Positions 38,639 to 47,226 of a stretch of 64,000 nt of DNA are shown piece after piece (the first letter of the stretch is position 1; every line of letters starts with the position of its first letter). The stretch comes from Desulfoluna butyratoxydans. Its GTDB lineage: Bacteria; Desulfobacterota; Desulfobacteria; Desulfobacterales; Desulfolunaceae. The DNA lies in NCBI RefSeq assembly GCF_900699765.1, contig NZ_CAADHO010000001.1, positions 124,001 through 188,000 on the forward strand, in the 5' to 3' direction. The translations under genes and the position numbers were made by a program. Below the pieces are notes generated by a model. It was not told the origin of the DNA, searched no databases, and saw only the letters and a list, made by a program, of their open reading frames with translations.

Positions 38639-40438
38639 ATGTCCACCATACCCGAACGACACGATATACCCGATGCCCACAAATGGGACCTGTCCCCCAT
38701 GTTCGCCGACGACGCGGCCTGGGAGACCCTCTTCAGGGAAACCGAGGCCCGGATTTCGGGCTACAAAGCCTACCAGGGCCGCCTGGGAGAGTCGGCCTCG
38801 GTGCTCAAAGAGGCCATCGATTACGACCTTTCCGTCAACCGGTCCTTAGAACTTCTCTACACCTACGCCCACCTGCGCAACGACGAGGACAAGACCAACC
38901 CCGACTACGACGGCCTCTTCCAGAAAGCCGTCAACCTGTACTCCCGCATTGCCCAGGCCTCCAGCTTCTTCACCCCCGAGGTCCAGGCCATCGACAGCGC
39001 CACCATGGACGGGTTCCTTGCCCATAAGGAGCTGGCCGGGTACCGGTTCTTCCTGGAGAAGATCCTGCGTTTCAAACCCCACACCCGAAGCGAAGAGGTG
39101 GAAGAGCTGCTGGCTATGTCCGCCGAAGCCATGGCAGCCCCTTCCCGCATCTTCAGCCAGCTGGACAACGCGGACCTGCGCTTCGGCACCATCGAAGACG
39201 AGACCGGCACCCCCCACGAGCTCTCCCACGGGAATTTCATCGCCTTTCTCATGAACCCGGAACGCAAGGTGCGTAAAAACGCCTTTGCCACCTACTACTC
39301 AGCCTACGAGGCCCACAAACACACCATTGGTGCCTCCCTGTCCGCAGCCATCAAAAAGGACCTGTTCATCTCCAAGGCCAAGCGATTCGACGCCACCCTC
39401 TCCCGGGCCCTGTTCACCGACAACGTGGACAAAGAGGTCTACACCGGGCTCATCGACAGCGTCCGCAACGGCTTTGCCCCCCTCTTCGACTACCTGAACC
39501 TGAGGAAAAAAGCCCTGGGCGTCGACGCCCTTCACATCTACGACACCTATGTGCCCCTGGCCTCGGACGTCTCCTTTCACATGGACTACGACGAAGCCGT
39601 GGAGGTCACCCTGGCCGCCCTGGCCCCCCTGGGCACGGCCTATGTCGACACCCTGAAACAAGGGCTCACCGGCGGCTGGGTGGACCGGTATGAAAACCGG
39701 GGCAAGCGGAGCGGGGCCTATTCATCGGGCTGCTACGACTCCAACCCCTACATCCTGCTCAACCACGACGCCAACAGCATCAACAGCCTCTTTACCCTGG
39801 CCCACGAAGCGGGCCACTCCATGCACTCCCACTACTCCCGCACCACCCAGCCCTACATCTACGGGGACTACACCATCTTTGTGGCCGAAGTGGCCTCCAC
39901 CTTGAACGAGGCCCTCCTCGGCCGATACCTCCTGGAAAAATACAAGGGGGACAAAAAGATGGAGACCTACATCATCAACCGGGAGATCGACAACATCCGG
40001 GGGACCCTCTACCGCCAGACCATGTTTGCCGAGTTCGAGATGCGCATCCATGCCATGGCCGCCGACAACCAGGCCATCACCCTCGAAACATTGACCGACC
40101 TGTACGGCAGCCTGCTCGCCGATTACTTCGGAGACACCCTGGTGATTGACGAGGCCCTGAAGCTGGAGTGCCTGCGCATCCCCCACTTCTACTCCTCCTT
40201 CTACGTCTACAAATACGCCACGGGCATCTCCGCGGCCCTGGACATTGCAGGGCGCATCATCAAGGGAGAAGAGGGAGCGGTCTCCCGCTACATGGAATTC
40301 CTCACCCTGGGTGGCAGCATGTTCCCCGTGGACGAGCTCCGCGTGGCCGGGGTGGACATGACCCGCCCGGACCCGGTGAACAACACCATCGCCCATTTCA
40401 GTGGCCTGGTGGACCGTTTGAAGGCCCTTCTGGCCTGA
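38639..40438 (+). CDS. pepF: oligoendopeptidase F (M3 family zinc peptidase)
   Basis: A 599-residue cytoplasmic peptidase of typical PepF length. The zinc-binding motif HEAGH is at about 388-392 in LAHEAGHSMHSHYS, and the third ligand Glu is expected in the downstream VAEVASTLNEALL helix (about 416). It cleaves short peptides. AAGGAG is well placed before ATG 38639, 14 bp after the CDF transporter stop. Confidence 0.93.
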   Translation: MSTIPERHDIPDAHKWDLSPMFADDAAWETLFRETEARISGYKAYQGRLGESASVLKEAIDYDLSVNRSLELLYTYAHLRNDEDKTNPDYDGLFQKAVNLYSRIAQASSFFTPEVQAIDSATMDGFLAHKELAGYRFFLEKILRFKPHTRSEEVEELLAMSAEAMAAPSRIFSQLDNADLRFGTIEDETGTPHELSHGNFIAFLMNPERKVRKNAFATYYSAYEAHKHTIGASLSAAIKKDLFISKAKRFDATLSRALFTDNVDKEVYTGLIDSVRNGFAPLFDYLNLRKKALGVDALHIYDTYVPLASDVSFHMDYDEAVEVTLAALAPLGTAYVDTLKQGLTGGWVDRYENRGKRSGAYSSGCYDSNPYILLNHDANSINSLFTLAHEAGHSMHSHYSRTTQPYIYGDYTIFVAEVASTLNEALLGRYLLEKYKGDKKMETYIINREIDNIRGTLYRQTMFAEFEMRIHAMAADNQAITLETLTDLYGSLLADYFGDTLVIDEALKLECLRIPHFYSSFYVYKYATGISAALDIAGRIIKGEEGAVSRYMEFLTLGGSMFPVDELRVAGVDMTRPDPVNNTIAHFSGLVDRLKALLA

Positions 40439-40455
40439 TCCGTCTCACAGACCCC

Positions 40456-40479
40456 GCCCCCGGCCCCCAGGCCGGGGGC
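40456..40479 (+). terminator. hairpin after pepF
   Basis: A perfect 10-bp stem GCCCCCGGCC/GGCCGGGGGC, loop CCCA, 18 bp after the pepF stop. No T tract follows. Confidence 0.45.
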
Positions 40480-40669
40480 ATTGCTCCCCTGCCTGCGTCA
40501 TCCCTTTGTTCCTCCTCGCATCCATCCGCATTTTCAGGTATAGTGTTTTTAATCACCCCTAAAAAAATTCAACAGGGCCCGCCCCGCCACCGACCAATGC
40601 GTCGAATGCCATGGGGATCAGCCCCATACGTCTGCGGATAAACGCCATACCCATTGCCAGGAGGTACCC

Positions 40670-41092
40670 ATGGACGCCATCAAGCAGGATCGCCGTTTCA
40701 ACCGGGCTCAAACACGCCAGGAATCCCTGACCAATCTTCTCAACTACACCAAGATTTACGGCGGGTTCGCCCACGCCATCATCCTGCGCAGTGGTGAGAT
40801 CGTGGCCCGATCGGATCAGGCAAACCAGGCCACGGGCATGAAGGACATCGCCCTGATCCTGGAAAAAACGGCCGGGTACCTCTCCAAGGCGGCCGCCTAC
40901 CCCGACATCCAGGCCATCACGGCCCAGACCTCCAGGGGGGACAGCGTGGCCTGCTACTTTTTCAAGGCGGACAACGGAACCCCATGCGCCATCGTGGTTC
41001 TTTCCAAAACCCGCATTCCCCCTTCCGCCGACAAAATCTTCGCCCGGGCCGCCAACGGCTACGAGCGCATCCTGCGGACCACCACAAGCTGA
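40670..41092 (+). CDS. roadblock/LC7-like domain protein, paralogue 1
   Basis: A 140-residue soluble protein. The alternating helix-strand pattern (NLLNYTKIYGGFAHAIIL, EIVARSD, DIALILEKTAGYLSKAA, VACYFFKADNGTPCAIVVLS) fits a roadblock/longin-like fold. The C-terminal I-P-P-S-A-D-K-I-F-A-R-A segment is shared with the next gene. Roadblock proteins usually work with small GTPases such as MglA/MglB systems, but no GTPase is encoded here. AGGAGG precedes ATG 40670. Function unknown. Confidence 0.65.
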   Translation: MDAIKQDRRFNRAQTRQESLTNLLNYTKIYGGFAHAIILRSGEIVARSDQANQATGMKDIALILEKTAGYLSKAAAYPDIQAITAQTSRGDSVACYFFKADNGTPCAIVVLSKTRIPPSADKIFARAANGYERILRTTTS

Positions 41093-41110
41093 ATAAGCCC
41101 GTTTGCCGTG

Positions 41111-41131
41111 CCCCGGCCCGTTTTGCCGGGG
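41111..41131 (+). terminator. hairpin between the two roadblock-like genes
   Basis: CCCCGGC-CCGTTTT-GCCGGGG, 18 bp after the stop of paralogue 1. Not followed by T residues, so possibly an attenuator or RNA end protector. Confidence 0.35.
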
Positions 41132-41331
41132 ACATGGCCACCCCCTGCCCTGCCGCCTTCTCAGGCAACCTGCCGGTATCCCCTCATTTTTTCCAATATT
41201 CCCTCTTGAATCAAACCGCCGGAGTATGCTTTAAAGATGAGGCATTTACACGTCATGTGCGGTATCCCGATTCAAACCACCTCGCTCACATCCACCCACA
41301 GAGCCGGACCCAAGGGACCAGGGAGACTTGT

Positions 41332-41745
41332 ATGATAGAAGTAAACCAGGAACGCCGGATCAAACGCTCGAACAACCAGAGAGAAGCCCTCGACAACCTG
41401 CTGGACTACACGCGGCTCAAAGGAGGATTCAGCCACGCCCTCATCGTCGATGACGACGGAGAGCTGGTGGCGGCCTCCACCCCCAAGGGCAACGCCGCAT
41501 CCATCGGCCCCATGGCCTGGGTGCTCCAGCGGGCCGCAGCCACCCTTTCAGGCCCCGTGGACTTTACCCAGGCCGAAACCGTGATCATCCAGGTCTCCGA
41601 CGGCAACAGCCTGGCCTGCCACTTCATCCGGGGCCGGATCACCGGAGCCATCCTTGCCACAAGCCAGGGGAAATTACCCCCCTCAACGGAAAAAATCCTC
41701 GCCGGTGCCGCCGAGAGCTACCTCCGCATCATGACAAAACGCTGA
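41332..41745 (+). CDS. roadblock/LC7-like domain protein, paralogue 2
   Basis: A 137-residue paralogue of the preceding protein. The two share R-x-x-x-R-x-N-x-Q-R-E-A-L-D/T-N-L-L-x-Y-T, GGF-(A/S)-HA, and a C-terminal P-P-S-x-x-K-I-x-A-x-A-x-x-Y-x-R-I pattern. GGGAG precedes ATG 41332. A gap of 240 bp with a hairpin separates the two genes, so they may be expressed separately or as an attenuated operon. They may form a heterodimer. Confidence 0.65.
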   Translation: MIEVNQERRIKRSNNQREALDNLLDYTRLKGGFSHALIVDDDGELVAASTPKGNAASIGPMAWVLQRAAATLSGPVDFTQAETVIIQVSDGNSLACHFIRGRITGAILATSQGKLPPSTEKILAGAAESYLRIMTKR

Positions 41746-41883
41746 CGGATTTGCCGGCCATCGTCTGTCCGTGCCCCGCAAAACATCCGTGTTTAATGTC
41801 CCCGTCCTGTGATATAGGACCGATCAAAACCGTTTTTTCTTGCGACACAACCACCAGCAACCCCAGAGACAGACGCAGCAACC

Positions 41884-42594
41884 ATGGAACAGCCCCCCTT
41901 ACTGACGCCCATCGGCACCGTGCACTCCTGCTTCACCGAGAAATTCGGCGTTCCCCGGCAACCGGGCATCGTCGCCGAAGCCGTGGGGCACATCGAGCTC
42001 ATTCCCCCGTACAACCGCGCCGAGGCGGTGCGTGAGCTGGAGGGATTCTCCCACATCTGGGTGATCTTCCTCTTTGACCGGTCCACCCGGGGAGAGTGGA
42101 AGCCCACGGTGCGACCGCCGCGCCTGGGGGGCAACAAAAAAATCGGGGTCTTCGCCTCCCGGTCCAATTTCCGGCCCAACCCCGTGGGCCTCTCTGTGGT
42201 GCGCCTCCTGTCCGTGAGTGAAGAGAAGGGCAAAATCCTCATCCACGTCAAGGGCCTCGATATCCTGGACGGCACCCCGGTGCTGGACATCAAGCCCTAC
42301 ATCCCTTATGTGGACGCCGTCAGCGATGCCACCGGGGGATTTGCCGATCACAAGCCCGAACCGAAGCTTTCAGTAAGCTTTTCCCCGGAAGCAGAACAGG
42401 CCCTGGCAAGACTCTCGGAAACCGCCTACCCCAACCTCAAGGGGATCATCACCGGGGTGGTGGAGCAGGACCCCCGACCGGCCTATTACGACACCCGAAA
42501 AAAAGATGCCTCCTTCGGCTTCTGCCTCTGGGACCTGAACATTCGCTGGAGCGCCGAAGGCACCCATGCCACCATCACGGAGATCACCCGATGA
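41884..42594 (+). CDS. trmO: tRNA (N6-threonylcarbamoyladenosine(37)-N6)-methyltransferase TrmO
   Basis: A 236-residue protein nearly equal in length to E. coli TrmO (TsaA). The family motifs NFRPNPVGLSVV (about 98-109) and DGTPVLDIKPYIPYVD (about 138-153) are intact, and the C-terminal domain is present. It methylates t6A37 of threonine tRNAs using SAM through a beta-barrel fold. The stop overlaps the recX start (ATGA), so the two are coupled. Confidence 0.92.
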   Translation: MEQPPLLTPIGTVHSCFTEKFGVPRQPGIVAEAVGHIELIPPYNRAEAVRELEGFSHIWVIFLFDRSTRGEWKPTVRPPRLGGNKKIGVFASRSNFRPNPVGLSVVRLLSVSEEKGKILIHVKGLDILDGTPVLDIKPYIPYVDAVSDATGGFADHKPEPKLSVSFSPEAEQALARLSETAYPNLKGIITGVVEQDPRPAYYDTRKKDASFGFCLWDLNIRWSAEGTHATITEITR

Positions 42595-43283
42595 GCGATC
42601 CTTTTCCATGGGACGATGAGAACGCCCCGGAGGCGTCACCAAAGCGCCCCCAGAAAATCACCGACATCGACTACAGCGAAAAGCGCCCCGGAAAGGCCGA
42701 CATCTTTCTGAACGGGAAAAAAGCCTTCAGCATGAACGCCTTTGACGCCGCCCTTCTGGAACGCGGCTCCGTCATGGACCCCGCCGAGGTCGAAAAAAGG
42801 GCCTTTGAAGACGAAAAGCAGCGCTGCTGGGCAAGCACACTGCGCCTGTTGGGGGTGCGCTCCCGAAGCCGGGCCGAACTCATGCGCCGCCTCCGGGAGA
42901 AAAAATTCTCCAAAAAAGCCGCGGAGCTCTCCCTTGACCGTGCCGAAAAAGCAGGCTTTATCAATGACGAGGCCTTTGCGCGGGAGTGGATCGACTCCCG
43001 CCTGAGAAACCAGCCCAAGGGGCGCTACCTGCTCAAGCAGGAGCTCCGGCTCAAGGGGGTCGATGAAGCCCTCGTCGACCGCCTCCTTGAAGAGGGCCTG
43101 GATGAAACCGCCGCCGCCCTCACCCTGCTCCGCAAAAAAGCCTGGAAGTGGAAAAAAGCCGAGCCCCCGGTGTTCAAACAAAAGGCCTACACCTTTCTGG
43201 CCGGAAAGGGATTTACCTTTGATATCACACGGGAAGCCGTCGACCGATTCCTCCGGGAGAAGGAAGAGGAAGAGCAGGACTAA
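42591..43283 (+). CDS. recX: regulatory protein RecX
   Basis: A 230-residue RecX with three-helix repeats: LRLLGVRSRSRAELMRRLREK, GFINDEAFAREWIDSRL and KGVDEALVDRLLEEG. It modulates RecA filament extension. An N-terminal extension of about 75 residues precedes the core, with IDYSEKRPGKADIFLNGKKAF, as in longer RecX proteins. recA is not in the window. It overlaps trmO by 4 bp. Confidence 0.88.
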   Translation: MSDPFPWDDENAPEASPKRPQKITDIDYSEKRPGKADIFLNGKKAFSMNAFDAALLERGSVMDPAEVEKRAFEDEKQRCWASTLRLLGVRSRSRAELMRRLREKKFSKKAAELSLDRAEKAGFINDEAFAREWIDSRLRNQPKGRYLLKQELRLKGVDEALVDRLLEEGLDETAAALTLLRKKAWKWKKAEPPVFKQKAYTFLAGKGFTFDITREAVDRFLREKEEEEQD

Positions 43284-43517
43284 CCGTTATTCCTACCCTG
43301 CCTGTTTCCTCTTTTTGCTTTCTGATTCTCCGCAGTATCCATGCCTATTTTCCTTGCTCTTTCACCCTTCCATTGGTATGCATGATGATTTGATCCACAC
43401 AACGTGATGCGGGGTGGCGCCTTTCGTGCGCCCCAAAAATAGTACGGTCGGTAAAGAGCCAGGTACCCGACTGGTGCGGCAACACGGTTTGACCCCGCGC
43501 AGAGCAAAAAAGCGATT

Positions 43518-43556
43518 TTCACGGGTCCCACATGTTCACGGGCCCGATTTTCACGG
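43518..43556 (+). promoter_or_regulatory. three TTCACGG repeats upstream of the MoxR gene
   Basis: TTCACGG occurs at 43518, 43535 and 43550, ending 15 bp before the start codon at 43572. The spacing of 15-17 bp puts them on similar faces of the helix or in a leader RNA. Role unknown. Confidence 0.25.
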
Positions 43557-43571
43557 TTCAAGGGGGCAGCA

Positions 43572-44483
43572 ATGGAATTTGAAAGTGTTCTGGAGGTTCA
43601 AGAGAGGCTGGAGTCCCAGCGGTATATCTCCTCACGGGAGATTGCAACGGTGGTCTACCTGGCCGTGGCCATGGAAAAACCCATCCTGGTGGAGGGCCCT
43701 GCAGGGGTCGGCAAAACCGAGCTGGCCAAAAGCATCGCCAAGGCCCTTGAGCGGCCCCTGATCCGCATGCAGTGCTACGAGGGCCTGGACGAGTCCAAAT
43801 CCCTGTACGAATGGGAATATGCCAAACAGCTCCTCTACACCCAGATGCTCAAGGACAAGATCAACGACATCGTCTCGGATACCACCAGCCTGGCAGGGGC
43901 CGTGGATGAGATCGCCGCCCACGAAGACGCCTTCTTCTCGGAAAAATTCATCCAGACAAGGCCCTTACTCACCGCCATCAAGTCCGAAGATCCCGTGGTG
44001 CTCTTGATCGACGAGATCGACAAGTCCGACCCCGAGTTCGAAGCCTTTCTCTTGGAGCTCCTCAGCGATTTCCAGATCTCCATCCCGGAGATCGGCACCA
44101 TCACCGCCACCACCAAGCCCATCGTTTTCCTGACCTCCAACAACTACCGGGACATGAGCGACGCCCTCAAGCGGCGCTGCATCCACCTCTTCATCGACTA
44201 CCCCAACATCGAAACCGAGATGGACATCGTGCGCATCAAGCTCCCGGACATCGACGAGACGCTCCTGGAAAAAATCGTCACCATCGTCGCCAAGATCCGG
44301 GACATGGACTTAAAGAAAAAACCGTGCATCTCCGAGACCATCGACTGGGCCACCGCCCTTCTCACCCTCCAGATCGAAGACCTCTCCCCGGAGATCGTGG
44401 CCACCACCTTGAACCCGCTGCTCAAATACAAAGCGGACTACGAGCTGGTAAAACGAAACATCTCCGATCTGTTGCCCAATTAG
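43572..44483 (+). CDS. MoxR family AAA ATPase
   Basis: A 303-residue AAA+ ATPase. Walker A GPAGVGKTEL is at about 42-51, Walker B LLIDEIDKSD at about 144-153, sensor 1 in FLTSNNYRDMSDALKRRC. It should form a hexamer and act as a chaperone or maturation factor together with the VWA protein encoded 205 bp downstream, as in MoxR/CoxE and RavA/ViaA pairs. ATG 43572 has GGGGG upstream. The client is unknown; the neighbouring kinase cluster is a candidate. Confidence 0.88.
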   Translation: MEFESVLEVQERLESQRYISSREIATVVYLAVAMEKPILVEGPAGVGKTELAKSIAKALERPLIRMQCYEGLDESKSLYEWEYAKQLLYTQMLKDKINDIVSDTTSLAGAVDEIAAHEDAFFSEKFIQTRPLLTAIKSEDPVVLLIDEIDKSDPEFEAFLLELLSDFQISIPEIGTITATTKPIVFLTSNNYRDMSDALKRRCIHLFIDYPNIETEMDIVRIKLPDIDETLLEKIVTIVAKIRDMDLKKKPCISETIDWATALLTLQIEDLSPEIVATTLNPLLKYKADYELVKRNISDLLPN

Positions 44484-44582
44484 AAACAGGTGATAGGGAA
44501 TTAGGTAGAGAGGTGGCAGACCGGCATTTTTCCTCGCTTCTGCGATGGGTATATCAATGACCGAATCACCGAGACAATAATA

Positions 44583-44684
44583 ACGGGCGCAGCCCGTCAG
44601 CGCATGTGACGAACCCGAGGAACGAGGGGGAGGAGCATGTGCGAACCTGGGGTGCAGGGGATGTATCCCCTGCCGCTGGAGGCA
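44583..44684 (+). repeat. family A multi-hairpin repeat, copy 3 (supplies the next gene's SD)
   Basis: Hairpin 0 is ACGGGC-GCA-GCCCGT (44583-44597). Hairpin 1 is CGCATGTG/CATGTGCG (44601-44608, 44636-44643, two G-U pairs) with inner CCC/GGG and loop GAGGAACGA. Then ACCTGGGGT and hairpin 2, GCAGGGGA-TGTA-TCCCCTGC (44654-44673). The tail CGCTGGAGGCA ends 3 bp before the VWA start codon, and its GGAGG is at ideal spacing to serve as ribosome binding site. Confidence 0.8.
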
Positions 44685-44687
44685 TCC

Positions 44688-46076
44688 ATGGTCAATCTGA
44701 CATTACGATTTGTAAACTGTTGCCGGGCAGCGGATTTAAGGGTCTCCACCGCCGAGGTGCTGGACGTGGTCCGGCAGCTGGCCATTGTGGATCCCTTTGA
44801 CGAGTTTCAGTTCTACACGGTGCTGCGGACCAACTTTGCCAAAAGCCACCGGGACCAGGACCGCTTTGACCGGCTCTACAACCTCTTTTTCCACGAGATG
44901 CAAAACGACCTCACCGGCGCGGAGGTCACGCCGGAGAGCCAGGGGTTCGATGAGGTCGTCGCCCGCCTGGCCGAAGAGATGGAGGCCGACGGGGACGCCA
45001 TGAGACAGGCCATCCTCGATTTCATGGCCGGAAAGCCCCTGGACTACCTGGACCTCATCAACAAGCTCCACACCCAGGAAGAACAGGCCTCAACAGGCCT
45101 GAAGTCCAACATGACCCAGCTCTCCAGCCGCCTGGAGGTGATGCTCAAGATCAACCAGATGAAGGAGAAGGTGCTCCAGTTCCTCGGGGGCAACCACGCC
45201 GTGGTGGACGACTCGGTGAGGGCAAGTATCGAAGAGGAGTTCACCCGCCGCTTAGAGAGCGCCTACGACATCCTCACCAAAGAGCCCAAGACCAAGAACT
45301 CCGGCCTCAAGACCGTGGCCCACAACGAGGAGCACTACGACGAAATCGGCCAGGTTCCCTTCTCCTCCCTCTCCGACGACGAGATCGAAGAGGTGCGGGA
45401 CGTGATCCGCCAGCTGGTGAAAAAACTCGAAGAGATCGCCACGCTTCGCTACTCCGTGGCCAAGAAAGGGGAGATCGACGTCAAGAAGACCCTGCGTCGG
45501 GCTGGAAAATACCTGGGCATCCCCATCGAAATCATCCGAAAAGACAAGCCCCTTCGGAAAGGGAAAATCGTGGTGCTCTGTGACGTGTCGGGCTCGGTGT
45601 GGTCCACGGCACGCTTCATGCTCAACATCCTGTATGCCCTGCAGGAGTGCTTCAGCAAGGTAAAGAGCTTTATCTTTGTCTCGGAGCTGGCCGAGGTCAC
45701 CGACCACTTCATCGAAAAAGAGGTCAACGACGCCATCGAGGCCATCATGAAGGACGCCCCCATCAACTACTACGCCCAGACCGACTACGGCATGGCCTTC
45801 CAGACCTTCAAAAACGACCACCTCCAGGACCTGGACAAAAAAACCACCCTCATCATCATCGGCGACGCCCGCTCCAACTACCAGAACCCCCAGGACCACA
45901 TCTTAAGGCAACTCCGGGACAAATGCCGCCGCATCATCTGGCTCAACCCCGAACAGGAAAAACAGTGGACCGAAGGCGATTCCGAGATGTACACCTACAA
46001 AGCCCACTGCCACGAAGTCCGCGCCTGCGGCAATTTAAATCAGCTTGTTGATTTTATTCAGGAGTTGGTGCTTTAA
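44688..46076 (+). CDS. CoxE-like VWA domain protein (MoxR partner)
   Basis: A 462-residue protein. The N-terminal ~270 residues are helical with charged coiled-coil segments; the C-terminal VWA domain (about 295-455) has a MIDAS-type motif D-V-S-G-S (in VVLCDVSGSVWSTA), TDYGMAF and IIGDARSNY. It is the typical partner of the MoxR ATPase gene just upstream. ATG 44688 is chosen because GGAGG lies 5 bases before it. That site is the tail of a dispersed repeat. The frame is open to 44637 but that part is repeat sequence. Confidence 0.85.
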   Translation: MVNLTLRFVNCCRAADLRVSTAEVLDVVRQLAIVDPFDEFQFYTVLRTNFAKSHRDQDRFDRLYNLFFHEMQNDLTGAEVTPESQGFDEVVARLAEEMEADGDAMRQAILDFMAGKPLDYLDLINKLHTQEEQASTGLKSNMTQLSSRLEVMLKINQMKEKVLQFLGGNHAVVDDSVRASIEEEFTRRLESAYDILTKEPKTKNSGLKTVAHNEEHYDEIGQVPFSSLSDDEIEEVRDVIRQLVKKLEEIATLRYSVAKKGEIDVKKTLRRAGKYLGIPIEIIRKDKPLRKGKIVVLCDVSGSVWSTARFMLNILYALQECFSKVKSFIFVSELAEVTDHFIEKEVNDAIEAIMKDAPINYYAQTDYGMAFQTFKNDHLQDLDKKTTLIIIGDARSNYQNPQDHILRQLRDKCRRIIWLNPEQEKQWTEGDSEMYTYKAHCHEVRACGNLNQLVDFIQELVL

Positions 46077-46163
46077 AAAACAGGCTATAGAAGATAGGGA
46101 AATAGGTTGTCGGTACGTGCGAATCCGGTCCAACATCCCGACGCCGACCCCATGCGTCACACG

Positions 46164-46187
46164 GTAGGGTGCGGCTCCCGCACCGCC
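46164..46187 (+). repeat. short palindromic repeat GTAGGGTGCG type, copy 1
   Basis: GTAGGGTGCGG followed by CTCCCGCACCGCC forms a GTGCGG/CCGCAC-type hairpin between the convergent VWA and phosphatase genes. The reverse complement of the same pattern is at 57951-57973. Confidence 0.4.
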
Positions 46188-46259
46188 CGACGCCACGCAG
46201 ACCACCGGCGCCACACCCCCAACACGCACCGCCTGATACCACGAAGACCAACGGTACGG

Positions 46260-47051
46260 CTACGCCCTCACCAAAACCACCGTGATGTTGTCCCGCCCCC
46301 CATGCCGGTTGGCGGCATCTACAAGCGCCTGGGCTTTCCACGCCATCTTTTTCTTTTTCATCATCACCCCCCGGATCTCCTCTTCGGGCACCATGTCCGT
46401 TAAGCCGTCGCTGCACAGAAGGAGAAAATCGCCCTCTTCAAGGGATTCGGTAGCCATGAAAAGATCGTCCTCGGTGAGATCTTGCCTGACCACCAGGGCT
46501 TTTGTGAGGACATGGCTCCGGGGGTGGGTTCGAAGCTCTTCCTTGGTGAGGGCCCCGCTTGTGTAGAGAGGCCAGATCTCGGAGTGATCTTCGGTGAGCT
46601 GGCGAAGGCAACCGTTTCGGAAAAGATAGGCCCGGCTGTCGCCCATGGAAACCAGGCTCAGGAGACCGTCCCGCACGTGGGCGGCCACAAGGGTGGTGCC
46701 CATGCCCTTGTAGGCGTCATGGGCCTCAGCCAGGGCGTAAAGCCGTGCGTTGGTCTCGCAGGCCAGCTCAGCCAGGCGCCGAACCGGCGGGATCTCTTCC
46801 TTGGGATCCCCATAAAAATCCCGGGCCAGCCACCCTGAAGCCAGGCTGCTGGCCACCTCTCCTGCCTGGCCGCCCCCCATGCCGTCACACAGCAGGTAGA
46901 GCCTGCCCCCCGCGTCAATTTTTTCATCCGTAATCGCCCAGGTGGCATCTGCCTCGGGGATAAAAAACGAATCCTCGTTGTGGGTGTACTTTTTCCCGAT
47001 GTCGCTTTTCGCTGCATGGAGAGAATCCTCTCCCTTCAAAAAAGAAAACAT
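46260..47051 (-). CDS. PP2C-type Ser/Thr protein phosphatase
   Basis: A 263-residue soluble phosphatase with the PPM motifs: NEDSF near the N-terminus, LCDGMGGGQAGEVAS (metal-binding Asp), GTTLVAA, SMGDSRAYL, LLCSDGLTDMV and GGRDNITVVLV. It should dephosphorylate targets of the kinase encoded directly upstream in the same direction. The start ATG 47051 gives a typical N-terminus with little extension. It is the last gene of the minus-strand signalling cluster; 175 bp separate it from the kinase gene. Confidence 0.9.
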   Translation of the reverse strand: MFSFLKGEDSLHAAKSDIGKKYTHNEDSFFIPEADATWAITDEKIDAGGRLYLLCDGMGGGQAGEVASSLASGWLARDFYGDPKEEIPPVRRLAELACETNARLYALAEAHDAYKGMGTTLVAAHVRDGLLSLVSMGDSRAYLFRNGCLRQLTEDHSEIWPLYTSGALTKEELRTHPRSHVLTKALVVRQDLTEDDLFMATESLEEGDFLLLCSDGLTDMVPEEEIRGVMMKKKKMAWKAQALVDAANRHGGRDNITVVLVRA

Positions 47052-47226
47052 AACGCGTCCATCTCTCTGGTCTGCCCACGGCAAAAAAACCATAGGAAAT
47101 CCAAACTATTCAGTCCCCGGAAGAGCCGCCCGAGGCAAACGGGTGCTGAACAGTAACAGCCCCTGTCTTCACCAACACCCCACGCCCTATCTCCTATCTC
47201 CTATTACCTATTACCTACTTACCGTC

